DNA from: UBA7672 sp963738625
Lineage (GTDB): Bacteria > Pseudomonadota > Alphaproteobacteria > Caulobacterales > Hyphomonadaceae
NCBI GenBank assembly: GCA_963738625.1
Contig: CAVTXH010000019.1
Span: 62,001-126,000, forward strand
Direction of reading: 5' to 3'
DNA: 64,000 bases
Shown here: positions 45,728-55,661 of the stretch, piece after piece
Layout of the letters: each line of letters opens with the position of its first letter
Numbering within the stretch: position 1 is the stretch's first letter
Notes under the pieces: generated by a model
Database searches by the model: none
The model's input: only the letters and a program-made list of their open reading frames with translations
Told to the model about the DNA's origin: nothing
Made by a program: the position numbers and the translations under genes

Positions 45728-46468
45728 CTAGCGGTTGCCCGTGCGCTGCTTCACTTCCTCTTCCTTGGCGACGGCGCGGTCCTGGGCGTTGAACTCGACT
45801 GTGGGCGCGGCGCCGGATGCATAGTCCTTGGACTTCTGGGCGAGGCTGCGCATCGAATCGTTCAGCTGCTCCTTCGCGACGGCCATGTTGCGCGACGAGG
45901 TCTGGCCGACGCCTTCGGCGTCGTTGAAGTTGGAGAACTCGGTGCCGAGGAAGACGACTTCCCAGCCCCTCTTGCGTATGCGGTCGAGCGCGGCCTTGGC
46001 GGAGGCCTTGGTCATCTCCTGGGACGAGTTCTCCTCGCCGTCAGTCATGATGACGATGACGGCCTTCTCGGGACGGTCCTTTTCGGCCAGCGTGACGATC
46101 TTGCCGATGGCGTCGTAGAGCGGCGTCATGCCGCGCGGGTTCACCTCGTCGTTGGTCACCTTCCGCCAGCGCTCGGCATCGACGCCGGAGCGCAGCACGT
46201 CGAACTGGAAGCCGTCATTGGCGTCGAAGGCGGCCAGCGTGATGTCGGCGTCGACGCGCGGTCCGCCATCTAGCGTGGCGAGACCGTCGGCGTAGGCGTT
46301 CACCGAGGAAAGGGCTTCGGTCCAGATCGGCTCCATCGAGCCGGTGCGGTCGAGCAGGATGTAGGAGTGGATCGAGGCCGTGCGAGGCGTCTTGGCGGTG
46401 GCGGAGGTGGCGAAAGTTGCCGCAGCAAGCGCCAGAACGACGGCGAGGGCGGTACGGGCGGGTTTCAT
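45728..46468 (-). CDS. Secreted VWA-domain protein
   Basis: 246 residues from ATG 46468. A signal peptide ends SATAK. The von Willebrand A domain follows at once: HSYILLDRTGSMEPIWTEAL supplies a MIDAS with Thr in place of the usual first Ser, then NPRGMTPLYDAIG and VIVIMTDGEENSSQE. The C-terminal 50 residues are helical and charged. It probably binds a partner through a metal ion in the periplasm; partner unknown. Confidence 0.85.
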   Translation of the reverse strand: MKPARTALAVVLALAAATFATSATAKTPRTASIHSYILLDRTGSMEPIWTEALSSVNAYADGLATLDGGPRVDADITLAAFDANDGFQFDVLRSGVDAERWRKVTNDEVNPRGMTPLYDAIGKIVTLAEKDRPEKAVIVIMTDGEENSSQEMTKASAKAALDRIRKRGWEVVFLGTEFSNFNDAEGVGQTSSRNMAVAKEQLNDSMRSLAQKSKDYASGAAPTVEFNAQDRAVAKEEEVKQRTGNR

Positions 46469-46502
46469 CGGCGGGGTTCCCAAAGGGGTGAGCAGGCGGA
46501 CA

Positions 46503-46721
46503 CTACTGGAGGCGGAGAGGGACAAGGCTTGCGGCGCGCTGCATGTCCGGTGCGAGGCCGTCAGGCGAAGCAGGCGGCAGCGGCGCGGCGAGCGCGACGG
46601 TCAGTTGGTGAGCTGGGGCAAGGAAGGGAAGCGGCTTGCCGGAAGCGGCGAAAGTGATGCCGCCGACAGCGAAGGCAGTAAGGGCGAGACGAATGCTCTT
46701 GTGCACGGCTGTCCCCGTCAT
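46503..46721 (-). CDS. Possible small exported protein
   Basis: 72 codons from ATG 46721 give a basic N-terminus and a hydrophobic stretch IRLALTAFAVGGITFAAS, then Pro/Ala-rich sequence. No ribosome site and no family are seen; it could be non-coding. Confidence 0.25.
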   Translation of the reverse strand: MTGTAVHKSIRLALTAFAVGGITFAASGKPLPFLAPAHQLTVALAAPLPPASPDGLAPDMQRAASLVPLRLQ

Positions 46722-46868
46722 GCGCGGGGGGCCAGCGTCCGGTCCCGCGATGATCAAGTTGTCGCAGGGGATTGAGGCCGCCGGGCGGCGCCAATTGGGG
46801 CGAAAGGGGGATTAGTCGAGGTATATTGGAGTCAGAGGACCAATGCCCACTGTCGCCGTACTTCTCAG

Positions 46869-47906
46869 TCAGCGCAGGTTCGCGAACAGCAGCGCTCCTA
46901 TGACCGCTGCGTAGAGCAGCACCGCCAGGAAAGCCACCAGCGGCCCGCCGCGCGTAATGGCGTCGGCCCCGCCCGAGATCTGCGCTTCATCCTCCTTGTC
47001 GGTCGACATGACGAGCAGGGCCACGACCAGAAGCACGAAGCCGTAGGAGGCGAGGTAAATCTGGTCGAGCATCAGCAGGTAGCCGACGTCCGGCAAGCCG
47101 GCGGTGGCGTTGAACTGCAGCGCCACGAGCGTGAGCAGCGCAGTGATCGACAGGCCGACCCGCGCCTCGACATGGGTCGGGCTGAGCAGCAGGGCGGCGG
47201 CAGCGACCAGCACGACGATGAAGACCGGCAGCAGCGCCTTGGTTATGCCCGACAGGATCGGCCGTGAAATCGGCAGCGACACCACCACGCGCGAATAGGG
47301 CGCGGGGCTCGGCGCGGAAAGGTCGCCGAAGGCGGTGGTGTAGGGCTTGTTGACGATCTCGATCGTCGGCTTGCCGATGATGAAGCCTGGCAGCTCGATG
47401 TTCGGGTTTATCGACACGCCGTCGACGACGTAGACGAGCCTGCCGGCGTCCCACTCGCGATCCTCTATATCGATCGTCAGCTTGTGAGTGTCGAAGGGGT
47501 AGGTCTTGACCGAGAACTTGGCGGCGAACGGACCCTGGTGGCGGAACACCTGGTATTCGGAGCCGTCGGGCTGAGGCTGAGGCGTTTCGTAGGTCGCGGT
47601 CTGCACGTGGTCGTCGGGCGCGAACATGTTCATCCACTCGAACGTCGAGCCCGGAACGATGGCGGGGTCGCTGTCGCGGAACCAAACATAGACGTCAGCG
47701 ACGAAGGAATAGGTGTGCAGGTCGATCGACTGGATGTCGTTGATGTAGAGGCCGACTTTCACTTCGGACGGGCCCTGGGGGGCGGATGGCGCAGCGACGA
47801 CCGCCGCGGCCGGAGCTGGTTCGGGAGTCTGCGCGGCAGCGGGCTGGCCGAGGCTGAGCACTAGCAAGGCAAACGCGGCGAAACTCAGAAACGCTTTCAC
47901 TGACAA
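46869..47906 (-). CDS. Pentameric ligand-gated ion channel homologue
   Basis: 345 residues. A signal peptide (ending AAAQT) is followed by an Ala/Pro-rich stretch and a beta-sandwich receptor domain (about 48-210): KVGLYINDIQSIDLHTYSFVADVYVWFRDSDP, FEWMNMFAPDD, then AKFSVKTYPFDTHKLTIDIEDREWD, which is the Cys-loop position without the cysteines. Four membrane helices close the protein (GITKALLPVFIVVLVAAAALLL, the pore helix region HVEARVGLSITALLTLVALQFN, LDQIYLASYGFVLLVVALLV and a last one). This is the GLIC/ELIC architecture. The ligand is unknown. The gene stands alone. Confidence 0.88.
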   Translation of the reverse strand: MSVKAFLSFAAFALLVLSLGQPAAAQTPEPAPAAAVVAAPSAPQGPSEVKVGLYINDIQSIDLHTYSFVADVYVWFRDSDPAIVPGSTFEWMNMFAPDDHVQTATYETPQPQPDGSEYQVFRHQGPFAAKFSVKTYPFDTHKLTIDIEDREWDAGRLVYVVDGVSINPNIELPGFIIGKPTIEIVNKPYTTAFGDLSAPSPAPYSRVVVSLPISRPILSGITKALLPVFIVVLVAAAALLLSPTHVEARVGLSITALLTLVALQFNATAGLPDVGYLLMLDQIYLASYGFVLLVVALLVMSTDKEDEAQISGGADAITRGGPLVAFLAVLLYAAVIGALLFANLR

Positions 47907-47982
47907 CTCCCCGACGTGTGGCGCCCAGTCCGACCGCGGACCCAGAGAGGCAGATTCAGCAGCGCCGGTCTAGTGATGCGCC

Positions 47983-48777
47983 TCAGGCGGCGCGCCCTTT
48001 GTCTTTTCGTTTGCGCGAGGCGAGATTGAGGGTCTCCACGAAGGCCGAGAAAGCCATCGCGGCGTAGACATAGCCCTTGGGCACGTGGATGCCGAAGCCA
48101 TCGGCGATAAGCACCATGCCGATCATCAGGAGGAACCCAAGCGCCAGCATGACGACGCTGGGATTGGCGTTGATGAAGCGGGAGAGGGGCCCCGAGGCCA
48201 GCAGCATCACGAGGACCGCGGAGATAACCGCGATGAACATGATCGCGAGATGGTCGGTCATGCCGACGGCTGTGAGAATCGAGTCGATCGAGAACACCAT
48301 GTCGAGGATCAGGATCTGCACGATCGCAGCGCCGAAGTTCACGACGGCGCGGCCGGCGACCGGCGTGTCCTCGTTCTTGTGGGTCTCGGGATCCATCGTG
48401 TGATGGATTTCGGTGGTGGCCTTCCAGACCAGGAATAGTCCGCCGGCGATCAGGATAAGATCGCGCCAGGAAAAGGCGGTCTCGAATTGCGGCTGGTTGG
48501 TATGGGTGTCGATCGCGCCCGAGACGCCAAGATTGAACACGGGGTCGACAAGGCCAACCAGCCAGGCAATCGAACCCAAGAGGGCGAGACGCATGATCAG
48601 GGCGAGGCTGATGCCGATATTGCGCGCCTTGGCGCGGCTCGCCTCGGGCAGCTTGTTGGTGAGGATCGAGATGAAGATCAGGTTGTCGATGCCGAGCACG
48701 ATCTCCATGATGACCAGGGAAATCAGCGCCGCCCAGGCGGTGGGATCGGTCAACAGCGGCTCGAGTGAGAAGTCCAT
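47983..48777 (-). CDS. TerC family integral membrane protein
   Basis: 264 residues with seven to eight membrane segments and the two TerC signatures, IMEIVLGIDNLIFISILTNKL and LILDMVFSIDSILTAVGMTDH. The paired acidic residues are thought to handle metal ions, with manganese export shown for several relatives. A charged loop HHTMDPETHKNED lies between them. No tellurite or yybP-ykoY element was seen upstream. Confidence 0.92.
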   Translation of the reverse strand: MDFSLEPLLTDPTAWAALISLVIMEIVLGIDNLIFISILTNKLPEASRAKARNIGISLALIMRLALLGSIAWLVGLVDPVFNLGVSGAIDTHTNQPQFETAFSWRDLILIAGGLFLVWKATTEIHHTMDPETHKNEDTPVAGRAVVNFGAAIVQILILDMVFSIDSILTAVGMTDHLAIMFIAVISAVLVMLLASGPLSRFINANPSVVMLALGFLLMIGMVLIADGFGIHVPKGYVYAAMAFSAFVETLNLASRKRKDKGRAA

Positions 48778-48872
48778 GTCGACAAGATCTCCGTGGGCCT
48801 AGCGGCAAGTCCAAGCGATTCTCTAAGGCGAACCGGCGCGGGCGTTAAGGGGAAACGGTCAAGTGCGAGGCC

Positions 48873-49385
48873 TCACCCGAGGTGAAGCCTCATGATAAAC
48901 TCATCGTCGAGCGTGTCGCCGACCTTGAACTTATAGGTTCCGACTTTCTCGAACCCCCGGCTTTCATAGAGCGAAATCGCCCGCTCGTTTCCTTGCCAGA
49001 CGCCGAGGAACAGGTTCTTCGCCCCACGCCGGCGGGCGCGCTCGATCGCCCAGGTCAGCAGGATGCGGCCGACGCCGACGCCCTGGCGGGCCTGACTGAC
49101 ATAGACCCGGTGGAGTTCCAGCGCCGGGTCGGGTCCGACATCCGTCGGCAGCTTCACCGGCCCGATCTTGCAATAAGCGACAATGCGGCGGCCGGAGAAG
49201 GCCATGCGCACCTCGACCTGAGGATCGCGCAGGTCCGCCTGCATCTTTTCGATCGAATAGGTCTCGTCGAGATAAGTCTTGAGATCGCCGGGCGAATAAA
49301 GATGGCCGAACGTTTCAGCAAACGTGTCCCGTCCGATCTCCGCGAGATCGGCCGCGTCGCTTTCGCGCGCGTCGCGAAAGGTCAT
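48873..49385 (-). CDS. GNAT-family N-acetyltransferase
   Basis: 170 residues from ATG 49385. Core motifs are LELHRVYVSQARQGVGVGRILLTWAIERARRRG (acetyl-CoA loop QxxGxG) and LFLGVWQGNERAISLYESRGFEKVG. The acceptor is unknown. The start lies 27 bases after the glutamate dehydrogenase stop on the same strand, so read-through expression is possible. Confidence 0.9.
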   Translation of the reverse strand: MTFRDARESDAADLAEIGRDTFAETFGHLYSPGDLKTYLDETYSIEKMQADLRDPQVEVRMAFSGRRIVAYCKIGPVKLPTDVGPDPALELHRVYVSQARQGVGVGRILLTWAIERARRRGAKNLFLGVWQGNERAISLYESRGFEKVGTYKFKVGDTLDDEFIMRLHLG

Positions 49386-49411
49386 GTCGCGGTCCAGGCC
49401 GGGCTCTCCTA

Positions 49412-52400
49412 CTACTTCTTGGCCGCAGGCGTTTCGGCCCGCGAAGCATAAACGAACTCGCGCACGGCGTCGCCCAGAAGCACCAGTTTTGCAAGCGACC
49501 AGACGCCCTGCCGGTCGAAAGAGCCCATAGGCTGGGTAAGGCGGTCGGCCAGCACGCGGTGCGGGGCGATCCAACCCTCGACCAGCTCCCGGGCGGCGCC
49601 CCGGTCCGCAACCGGCTGGCCTGCAGCCTGCCGTATGGCGGCAATGGCGAGCTCGCTCTGTTGGCGAGGCAGATCGTCAGCGACGCGCTGCAGGGCGAGC
49701 CGATCCCAGTGGTCGCGCGGTTCGAGGTCGCGAGCGGCGGCGCGCATACGGTCGAGGCCGAGCTGTTCGCCGATCTGGTGCTGGACGAAAAGCGCGGACG
49801 TGAGCGGCCAGCGGGTCTGCTCGGCGATCTCCACCGTCTCCCGCGCCGAGGCGAGCGCCCGGACAAGAGCCACATCGCTGGCGATGTCGTTCGGCGCGCC
49901 GGCCGCGCGATACTTCTCCGCGCGGGATTCGACGCGGTCGAGCACCAGCGGCGAAAGCGCGGCAGGCAGAGCGCCGCGAATCTCGGCGATGGCGGCGCGA
50001 TAGCGCTCGATCACTTTCGCGACCGATCCCGTCTTTACCATCGTTGCCTCCAACACAAAGGCGCTCGCGAGCATGCGCAGGTTGGCGGCGGTTTCGACCA
50101 TCATCAGGATCTGCGCGGCGGCGGGGGCCTTGCCGTCCAACGCGTTGATGCGAGCGAACAGGTCGTCGAAGTGGAAGGCGGCGTAGGCGGCCTCGAACGC
50201 CTCGGCGAGCTTGCCGATATCGATGCCCTCAGCATCGCGCTTCTGCACGCCGAAGGATGCGCCGGTCATGTTGACCAGCCGGTTGGAGAGGCGTGTCGCA
50301 ATGATCTCGCGGCGCAGGCGGTGACGCTTGCGGGCCTCGGAGAACCTCTCAAGCGGTTTCGGGAAATAGGTCGCGAGCAGGTCCTCGAACGCCGAATCGT
50401 CCGGCGCCTCTGACGCAATGAGCGAGGAGAACAGGTCGAGCTTGGCGTAGGCCATCATGACGGCAAGTTCCGGCCGTGTGAGGCCCTGCTGGGCTTCGCG
50501 CAGCTTGCGGAACTGCTCGGCCGATGGAAGGCCTTCCACGGCGCGATCAAGCTTGCCCTGGCTTTCCAGCGTATCGATCAGGCGTTCGTGGCTGTCGAGA
50601 TCGGCCGCGGCGGTCGCCTCCATAACGGAAAGGGCGCCGGTCTGGTCGTAGTTGTTTTCCAGCACCAGGCGACCGACCTCGTCGGTCATCGAGGCGAGCA
50701 GGGCGTTGCGGTCGGCGGCCTTGAGCGCGCCTTCGCTGATCGCCTCCGTCGTGAGGATCTTGATGTTGACCTCATGGTCGGATGAGTCGACGCCGGCGGA
50801 ATTATCGATGGCGTCGGTGTTGATGCGGCCGCCATGCCGGGCGAACTCGATGCGGCCCGCCTGCGTGACGCCGAGATTGGCGCCTTCAGCGATGACCTTC
50901 GCCCTCACGTCCTTGCCGTCGACGCGGATGATGTCGTTGGCCTTGTCGCCGACATCGGCGTGGCTCTGCGTCGATGCCTTGATGTAAGCGCCGATGCCGC
51001 CGAACCAGAGAAGGTCGACCTCGGCCAGCAGCAGCGCCTTCATCAGCACATCGGGCGTGACGGCGTCTTCTGTGAGGCCGGTGAGCGCCTTGATCTCGGG
51101 CGACAGCGGGATCGATTTGGCCGACCGTTCGAACACGCCGCCTCCCTTGGAGATCAGCTTCTTGTCGTAGTCGGTCCAGGACGAGCGCGGCAGGTCGAAC
51201 ATGCGCTTGCGCTCGTTGAACGAGGCGTCGAGGTTTGTAGGGTTGGGGTCGAGGAAGATGTGGCGATGGTCGAATGCCGCCCTGAGCTGGATGAATTTCG
51301 ACAGCAGCATGCCGTTGCCGAAGACGTCGCCCGACATGTCGCCTATGCCGATGACGGAGAAGGGCTGGGTCTGCGTGTCGCGGCCCATCTCGCGGAAATG
51401 GCGCTTCACCGCCTCCCACGCGCCCCGCGCGGTGATGCCCATCTTCTTGTGGTCGTAACCGACTGATCCGCCGGACGCGAAGGCGTCGCCAAGCCAGAAA
51501 TCATAGTCGGCGGACAGTCCGTTCGCGATGTCAGAGAAGGTTGCTGTGCCCTTGTCGGCGGCGACCACCAGATACGGATCGTCACCGTCCCAAGCGACTA
51601 CGTTCTTGGGCCGGACCGTCTGCCCCTTGACGATGTTGTCGGTGAGCTGGAGCAGGGCGCCGACGAAGATCTTGTACGCCGCGACGCCCGCTGCAGCGAC
51701 TTCCTCGCGCGTGCCGTTGGTCGGAAGCCGCTTTGGATAGAAGCCGCCTTTGGAGCCGACCGGCACGATGACGGCGTTCTTTACCTGCTGCGCTTTCACG
51801 AGGCCGAGCACCTCGGTACGAAAGTCCTCGCGCCTATCGGACCAGCGCAGGCCGCCGCGCGCGACCGGGCCGAAGCGCAGGTGAACGCCCTCGACGTCGG
51901 GTGACCAGACGAAGATTTCACGGAAGGGGCGCGGCGCGGGCAGCGGATCGGCCTCGCGGCTCGCGATCTTGACGGCGATGTGCCGGAAAGCGCGGCCGTC
52001 GGCGTCCCTCATGTAGAAGTTGGTGCGCTGGGCGGCCTTCACCAGCGCCAGCAGGCGGCGCAGGACGCGGTCGGCGTCGAGCGTGGCGACCGCTTCGAGC
52101 TGCTTCCCGATTGCCGCAATGACCGGATCGGCCAGCTTGCGGCGCGCGTCGAGGTCGCCCTTGGCGGATGGGTCGAACTTGATGGCGAACAGCTTCAGCA
52201 GGTTGGCGGCGATGTCCGGATGCTCGGCCAGCGCCTTCACTTGCACGGTTTCGGACGGATCGAGGCCGGACTGGCTGCGGAAGCGGGCCAGCGTGCGGAG
52301 CAGGGCGGCTGCGCGCCAGTCGACGCCAAGCGCTACGACGAGGCTGTTGAAGCGGTCGTTTTCGGTGTCGCGCGCCCAGATCGCTTCGAACGCCGCCTCG

Positions 52401-54250
52401 AAGCGCGCATCGAGCCGCTTCTGGCCAGGCAAGCGGTCGATGGCGAGGTCGTGCACATAGACAGAGCCTTCCTGCTCGCCGCGTGCGGCTGAGAAGCGGA
52501 TCGGATAGCCGACCTCGGCGCGCACACGCAGGCCCATGCGCTCCAGCACAGGCACGATCTCCGAGAGGTCGAGCGGCTGGTCACGATGATAGATCTTTAC
52601 GTGGGAGGCCGTGTCCATTTCCGGACCCCAGATACGGGCGCGCAGCGCCTTGCCTGGCGGCAGGGCCCCGATAGCGATCAGGTCGGCAAGGCCTTCCTCG
52701 GGCTGGAACGATTCCTTGTAGGCGGCGGTGAAACGCGCGCGCGACATCAGCGACTGTTCGGAATCGGTCGAGCGTGCGACGCGGCCGAGCGCGTCCTCCC
52801 AGCTTTCGAACAGCTGTCGCATCTGCAGGTCGAGGCCATCCTCGTCCGGCTCGGGATGGCCTCGCGTGAGGCCGACGATCAGGTGAACGCGGGCGAGCGG
52901 TCCTTCGTTGAAGGACGGATAGTAGGCCGACGTGCGCCCGCCAAAGGCGTCTGCGATGATCTTGTGGGCGCGGTTGCGCAGGTCTGAATTGTAGCTGTCT
53001 CGCGGAACGAAGAGCAGGGCGGAGACATAGCGGTCGAACCGGTCGCGGCGGATGAACAAACGAGTGCGCGGGCGCAGGTAGAGGCGCAGGACGCCGGCGG
53101 AGATGCGCGCGAGGTCCTGCTCCGAAATCTGGAACAGCTCGTCCCGCGGATAGTTCATCAGCACTGAATCGAGCTGCTTCATCGAGAAGCGCGAACCGGA
53201 TGCGGATGCAGCCTTTACCTTCGATATCTTGCGGCGGATCAGCGGCACCTCGTCGGCTGTGCGAGTGTAGCCTTCAGAGGTGAACAGGCCGACGAAACGC
53301 GTTTCGCCGATGACTTCGCCGCGAGCGTCATAGCGCTTGACGCCGATATAGTCGGCATGGCTGCGGCGGTGCACGTGGGAGATGAAGCTGGCCTTGGCGA
53401 CAATGATCGGGCTGGGCTCATTGATGAAGGCGCGGATGGCGGGCGTAAGAACTGTGGGCTCGGCTGCGCGCGACAGCACGTTGCGCGCCATGTCGCGCAG
53501 GATGCCGAGACCTGAGCCCTCGTCGACAATGGGCTCCTCGTTGGCCAGCTGGCCGTTGTCCCCGAGTGCGAACGTGTAGTCGCGGGCGCCAAGGAAAGTG
53601 AAGTTCTCGTCCAGCAGCCAAGACAGGAACTGGCGCCCTTCCGAAATCTCTTCGGTGCTGCGATCGGGTGTGACCTTCAATGTTGCCAGCCGTTCATGCG
53701 CTTCCTGCATCTTGGCGCGCATCGCCATGTGGTCGGCGTTGACTACCGCTACATCGGCGAAGGTTTCCTCCAGCGTCTTCTGCAGCCCGGCGAGCAGAGC
53801 GTCGTCAAGCTGTGGCAGGTGGATCTGGATGGTGGAGCGCTTGCCCGCGAGGCCGGGCACGATCGGATGCAGGACAGCGCGAACCTCGACCTTGGCCTCC
53901 TGGCAGGCGGCGATGGCGCTGTCGACGAGGAAGGCAAGGTCGGGGCCGACGATCTCGGCGACATCCAGCGGCAGCGCCTTATCGCCGGCGCCGGTCGCGC
54001 GGCGCGTGCGGATGACGCGGCGCGCGTCCTTCTGGTTGTGCTGGTCGAACTCCCACAGGTCGAGGGCGAGCGAGGCGGCGTCTTCGGTGGTCAACGAGAT
54101 GAAGTCCTCGATAAAGGCGTCGGCCTGGTATTGGTCGAGGAAGGACTGAAGCGCGGCGAGCGTTGGCTTGCCTTTGCGCTTGGGCGCCAGCTTCTCGACG
54201 GCGGCGAGAAAGCTCTCCTTCGAGAACGCCTGTTCGTTGAACCGGTTCAA
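49412..54250 (-). CDS. NAD-specific glutamate dehydrogenase, large (180 kDa) type
   Basis: 1612 residues, the expected size for the bacterial L_180 class. It deaminates glutamate to 2-oxoglutarate with NAD. TTG 54250 with GGAGG just before it is the likely start. The catalytic core lies in the middle: HLRFGPVARGGLRWSDRREDFRTEVLGL, VKNAVIVPVGSKGGFYPKRLP with catalytic lysines, and VIGIGDMSGDVFGNGMLLS for NAD. Long N-terminal ACT-like regulatory regions and a C-terminal helical domain are present. No frameshift is seen. With AmtB it implies active ammonium/glutamate balance. Confidence 0.97.
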   Translation of the reverse strand: MNRFNEQAFSKESFLAAVEKLAPKRKGKPTLAALQSFLDQYQADAFIEDFISLTTEDAASLALDLWEFDQHNQKDARRVIRTRRATGAGDKALPLDVAEIVGPDLAFLVDSAIAACQEAKVEVRAVLHPIVPGLAGKRSTIQIHLPQLDDALLAGLQKTLEETFADVAVVNADHMAMRAKMQEAHERLATLKVTPDRSTEEISEGRQFLSWLLDENFTFLGARDYTFALGDNGQLANEEPIVDEGSGLGILRDMARNVLSRAAEPTVLTPAIRAFINEPSPIIVAKASFISHVHRRSHADYIGVKRYDARGEVIGETRFVGLFTSEGYTRTADEVPLIRRKISKVKAASASGSRFSMKQLDSVLMNYPRDELFQISEQDLARISAGVLRLYLRPRTRLFIRRDRFDRYVSALLFVPRDSYNSDLRNRAHKIIADAFGGRTSAYYPSFNEGPLARVHLIVGLTRGHPEPDEDGLDLQMRQLFESWEDALGRVARSTDSEQSLMSRARFTAAYKESFQPEEGLADLIAIGALPPGKALRARIWGPEMDTASHVKIYHRDQPLDLSEIVPVLERMGLRVRAEVGYPIRFSAARGEQEGSVYVHDLAIDRLPGQKRLDARFEAAFEAIWARDTENDRFNSLVVALGVDWRAAALLRTLARFRSQSGLDPSETVQVKALAEHPDIAANLLKLFAIKFDPSAKGDLDARRKLADPVIAAIGKQLEAVATLDADRVLRRLLALVKAAQRTNFYMRDADGRAFRHIAVKIASREADPLPAPRPFREIFVWSPDVEGVHLRFGPVARGGLRWSDRREDFRTEVLGLVKAQQVKNAVIVPVGSKGGFYPKRLPTNGTREEVAAAGVAAYKIFVGALLQLTDNIVKGQTVRPKNVVAWDGDDPYLVVAADKGTATFSDIANGLSADYDFWLGDAFASGGSVGYDHKKMGITARGAWEAVKRHFREMGRDTQTQPFSVIGIGDMSGDVFGNGMLLSKFIQLRAAFDHRHIFLDPNPTNLDASFNERKRMFDLPRSSWTDYDKKLISKGGGVFERSAKSIPLSPEIKALTGLTEDAVTPDVLMKALLLAEVDLLWFGGIGAYIKASTQSHADVGDKANDIIRVDGKDVRAKVIAEGANLGVTQAGRIEFARHGGRINTDAIDNSAGVDSSDHEVNIKILTTEAISEGALKAADRNALLASMTDEVGRLVLENNYDQTGALSVMEATAAADLDSHERLIDTLESQGKLDRAVEGLPSAEQFRKLREAQQGLTRPELAVMMAYAKLDLFSSLIASEAPDDSAFEDLLATYFPKPLERFSEARKRHRLRREIIATRLSNRLVNMTGASFGVQKRDAEGIDIGKLAEAFEAAYAAFHFDDLFARINALDGKAPAAAQILMMVETAANLRMLASAFVLEATMVKTGSVAKVIERYRAAIAEIRGALPAALSPLVLDRVESRAEKYRAAGAPNDIASDVALVRALASARETVEIAEQTRWPLTSALFVQHQIGEQLGLDRMRAAARDLEPRDHWDRLALQRVADDLPRQQSELAIAAIRQAAGQPVADRGAARELVEGWIAPHRVLADRLTQPMGSFDRQGVWSLAKLVLLGDAVREFVYASRAETPAAKK

Positions 54251-54382
54251 GCCGCCTCCGGGCGAAATAGGGAATGGGAAAGCAACAGCAGGAATCTGCG
54301 TACGAGAGAGCTAGACCCGCAAAGCCGCTCCCTCAAGGGGGCAGGCGGGGCCCGGCTGGTTTGGCGGCGTTTGAAAGACGTT

Positions 54383-55519
54383 TCAGATGTCCGTCATCTG
54401 TTCGTGACGGTAGTCAATATGCATGTCGTGCTGCTTTGCAGCGTATTCGCCTGGATTGCCGTCCGCAGACATCAGGACAGCGATCCAGCGGGCGCCTGGT
54501 ATCTGCGCCAGTACGATCATGATCAGCACGGTGAGCGGCGCCGACAGGAACATGCCCGGCAGGCCCCAGAGAGCGCCCCACACGGCGAGGGACAGCAGCA
54601 CAACCAGCGCGGACAGGTTGAGGCTGTTCGATGTCATGCGTGGGCCGACGAAGTTGCCGATGACGAACTGCCAGACGCTAACGCCAAGGAAGACGGTCAG
54701 CGCACACAGCAGCGGGTCGTTCGGCATCCAGGGCGGCCACACCGGCTGGGCGATGGCGAACAGCGCCGGGAGGACGGTCGCGGCGATCGAGCCGACGGTC
54801 GGAATGTAGTTGAGGACGAAGATCACGAACGCCCAGAACAGCGCGTTATCGAGACCGATGGCGAGCAATGTGATGTAAGTAAGGACGGTGGTGATGATCG
54901 AGAGGGCGGTCTGCACCCACAGATACTGCTCCATGGTGCGGCGAATCTGGGCGCCGATAAGGCGGGCGCGTTCGCGGTCGTGGGGCCGCACGAAGATGCG
55001 GTCGAGCTTCCGCGAAAAGCCTGACGAGGTCACATACAGAAAACCGACATAGATCAAGATCAGCACCATGTCGCCGGCGAGGCCTTGAACTGAAGAGATT
55101 GCGGGCTCGACGAAGCGGACGGTGGCGTCGGAGAAGATCAGCGTCGACAGGCGCGGGGCGTCGGTGAGGCCAAGCATGGTGTAGATCTGAACGATCATCT
55201 GGTTGATGCGCGCTTCGTAGAGATCCGACTTACTGGCGAACTCCATCACCGCGCCGCGCAGCACGCCGATGAAGATGACAATGCTGATGGCGATGACCGC
55301 CATGGCGAACAGGTGGGCGGCCCAGCCGGGAATGTTGGGCATGGGCTTGCGGATGGCGCGGGCGAAGCCCTCCATCACCAGCCAGACGAAAATGGCGAGG
55401 GCGAAGGGGGCCAGGATGTGGGCGCCTTGGGCAAGCGTCATGCCGATGGCGACGGTGGCGATGATCCACACCCCCGCCGTCATGTAGGTTCTGCTGGTGA
55501 CCGCCGCCGGTTGCTGCAT
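54383..55519 (-). CDS. AI-2E family transporter
   Basis: 378 residues, about eight membrane segments. The typical central stretch (FIFGVL-like FIGVLRGAV) and the C-terminal half FWAFVIFVLNYIPTVGSIAATVLPALFAI and IGNFVGPRMTSNSLNLSALVVLLSLAVWGALWGLPGMFLSAPLT identify it. Members export diverse compounds, or protons/sodium; the autoinducer link holds for few. The gene is 132 bases downstream of the glutamate dehydrogenase start and divergent from the HerA-like gene. Confidence 0.93.
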   Translation of the reverse strand: MQQPAAVTSRTYMTAGVWIIATVAIGMTLAQGAHILAPFALAIFVWLVMEGFARAIRKPMPNIPGWAAHLFAMAVIAISIVIFIGVLRGAVMEFASKSDLYEARINQMIVQIYTMLGLTDAPRLSTLIFSDATVRFVEPAISSVQGLAGDMVLILIYVGFLYVTSSGFSRKLDRIFVRPHDRERARLIGAQIRRTMEQYLWVQTALSIITTVLTYITLLAIGLDNALFWAFVIFVLNYIPTVGSIAATVLPALFAIAQPVWPPWMPNDPLLCALTVFLGVSVWQFVIGNFVGPRMTSNSLNLSALVVLLSLAVWGALWGLPGMFLSAPLTVLIMIVLAQIPGARWIAVLMSADGNPGEYAAKQHDMHIDYRHEQMTDI

Positions 55520-55661
55520 GGGCCAAGACTTATGCTAGTCGGCTGCGTATGCAAATCTACTCGCGCCCAACGCGTTTCGCCCCTTACGGGCATGCGAAAT
55601 GGTGCGGCTTGCAGGCGCCGGTCGCTCTGCTAGCTATGGAATCGCAAGTCGGAGCAGGTCC

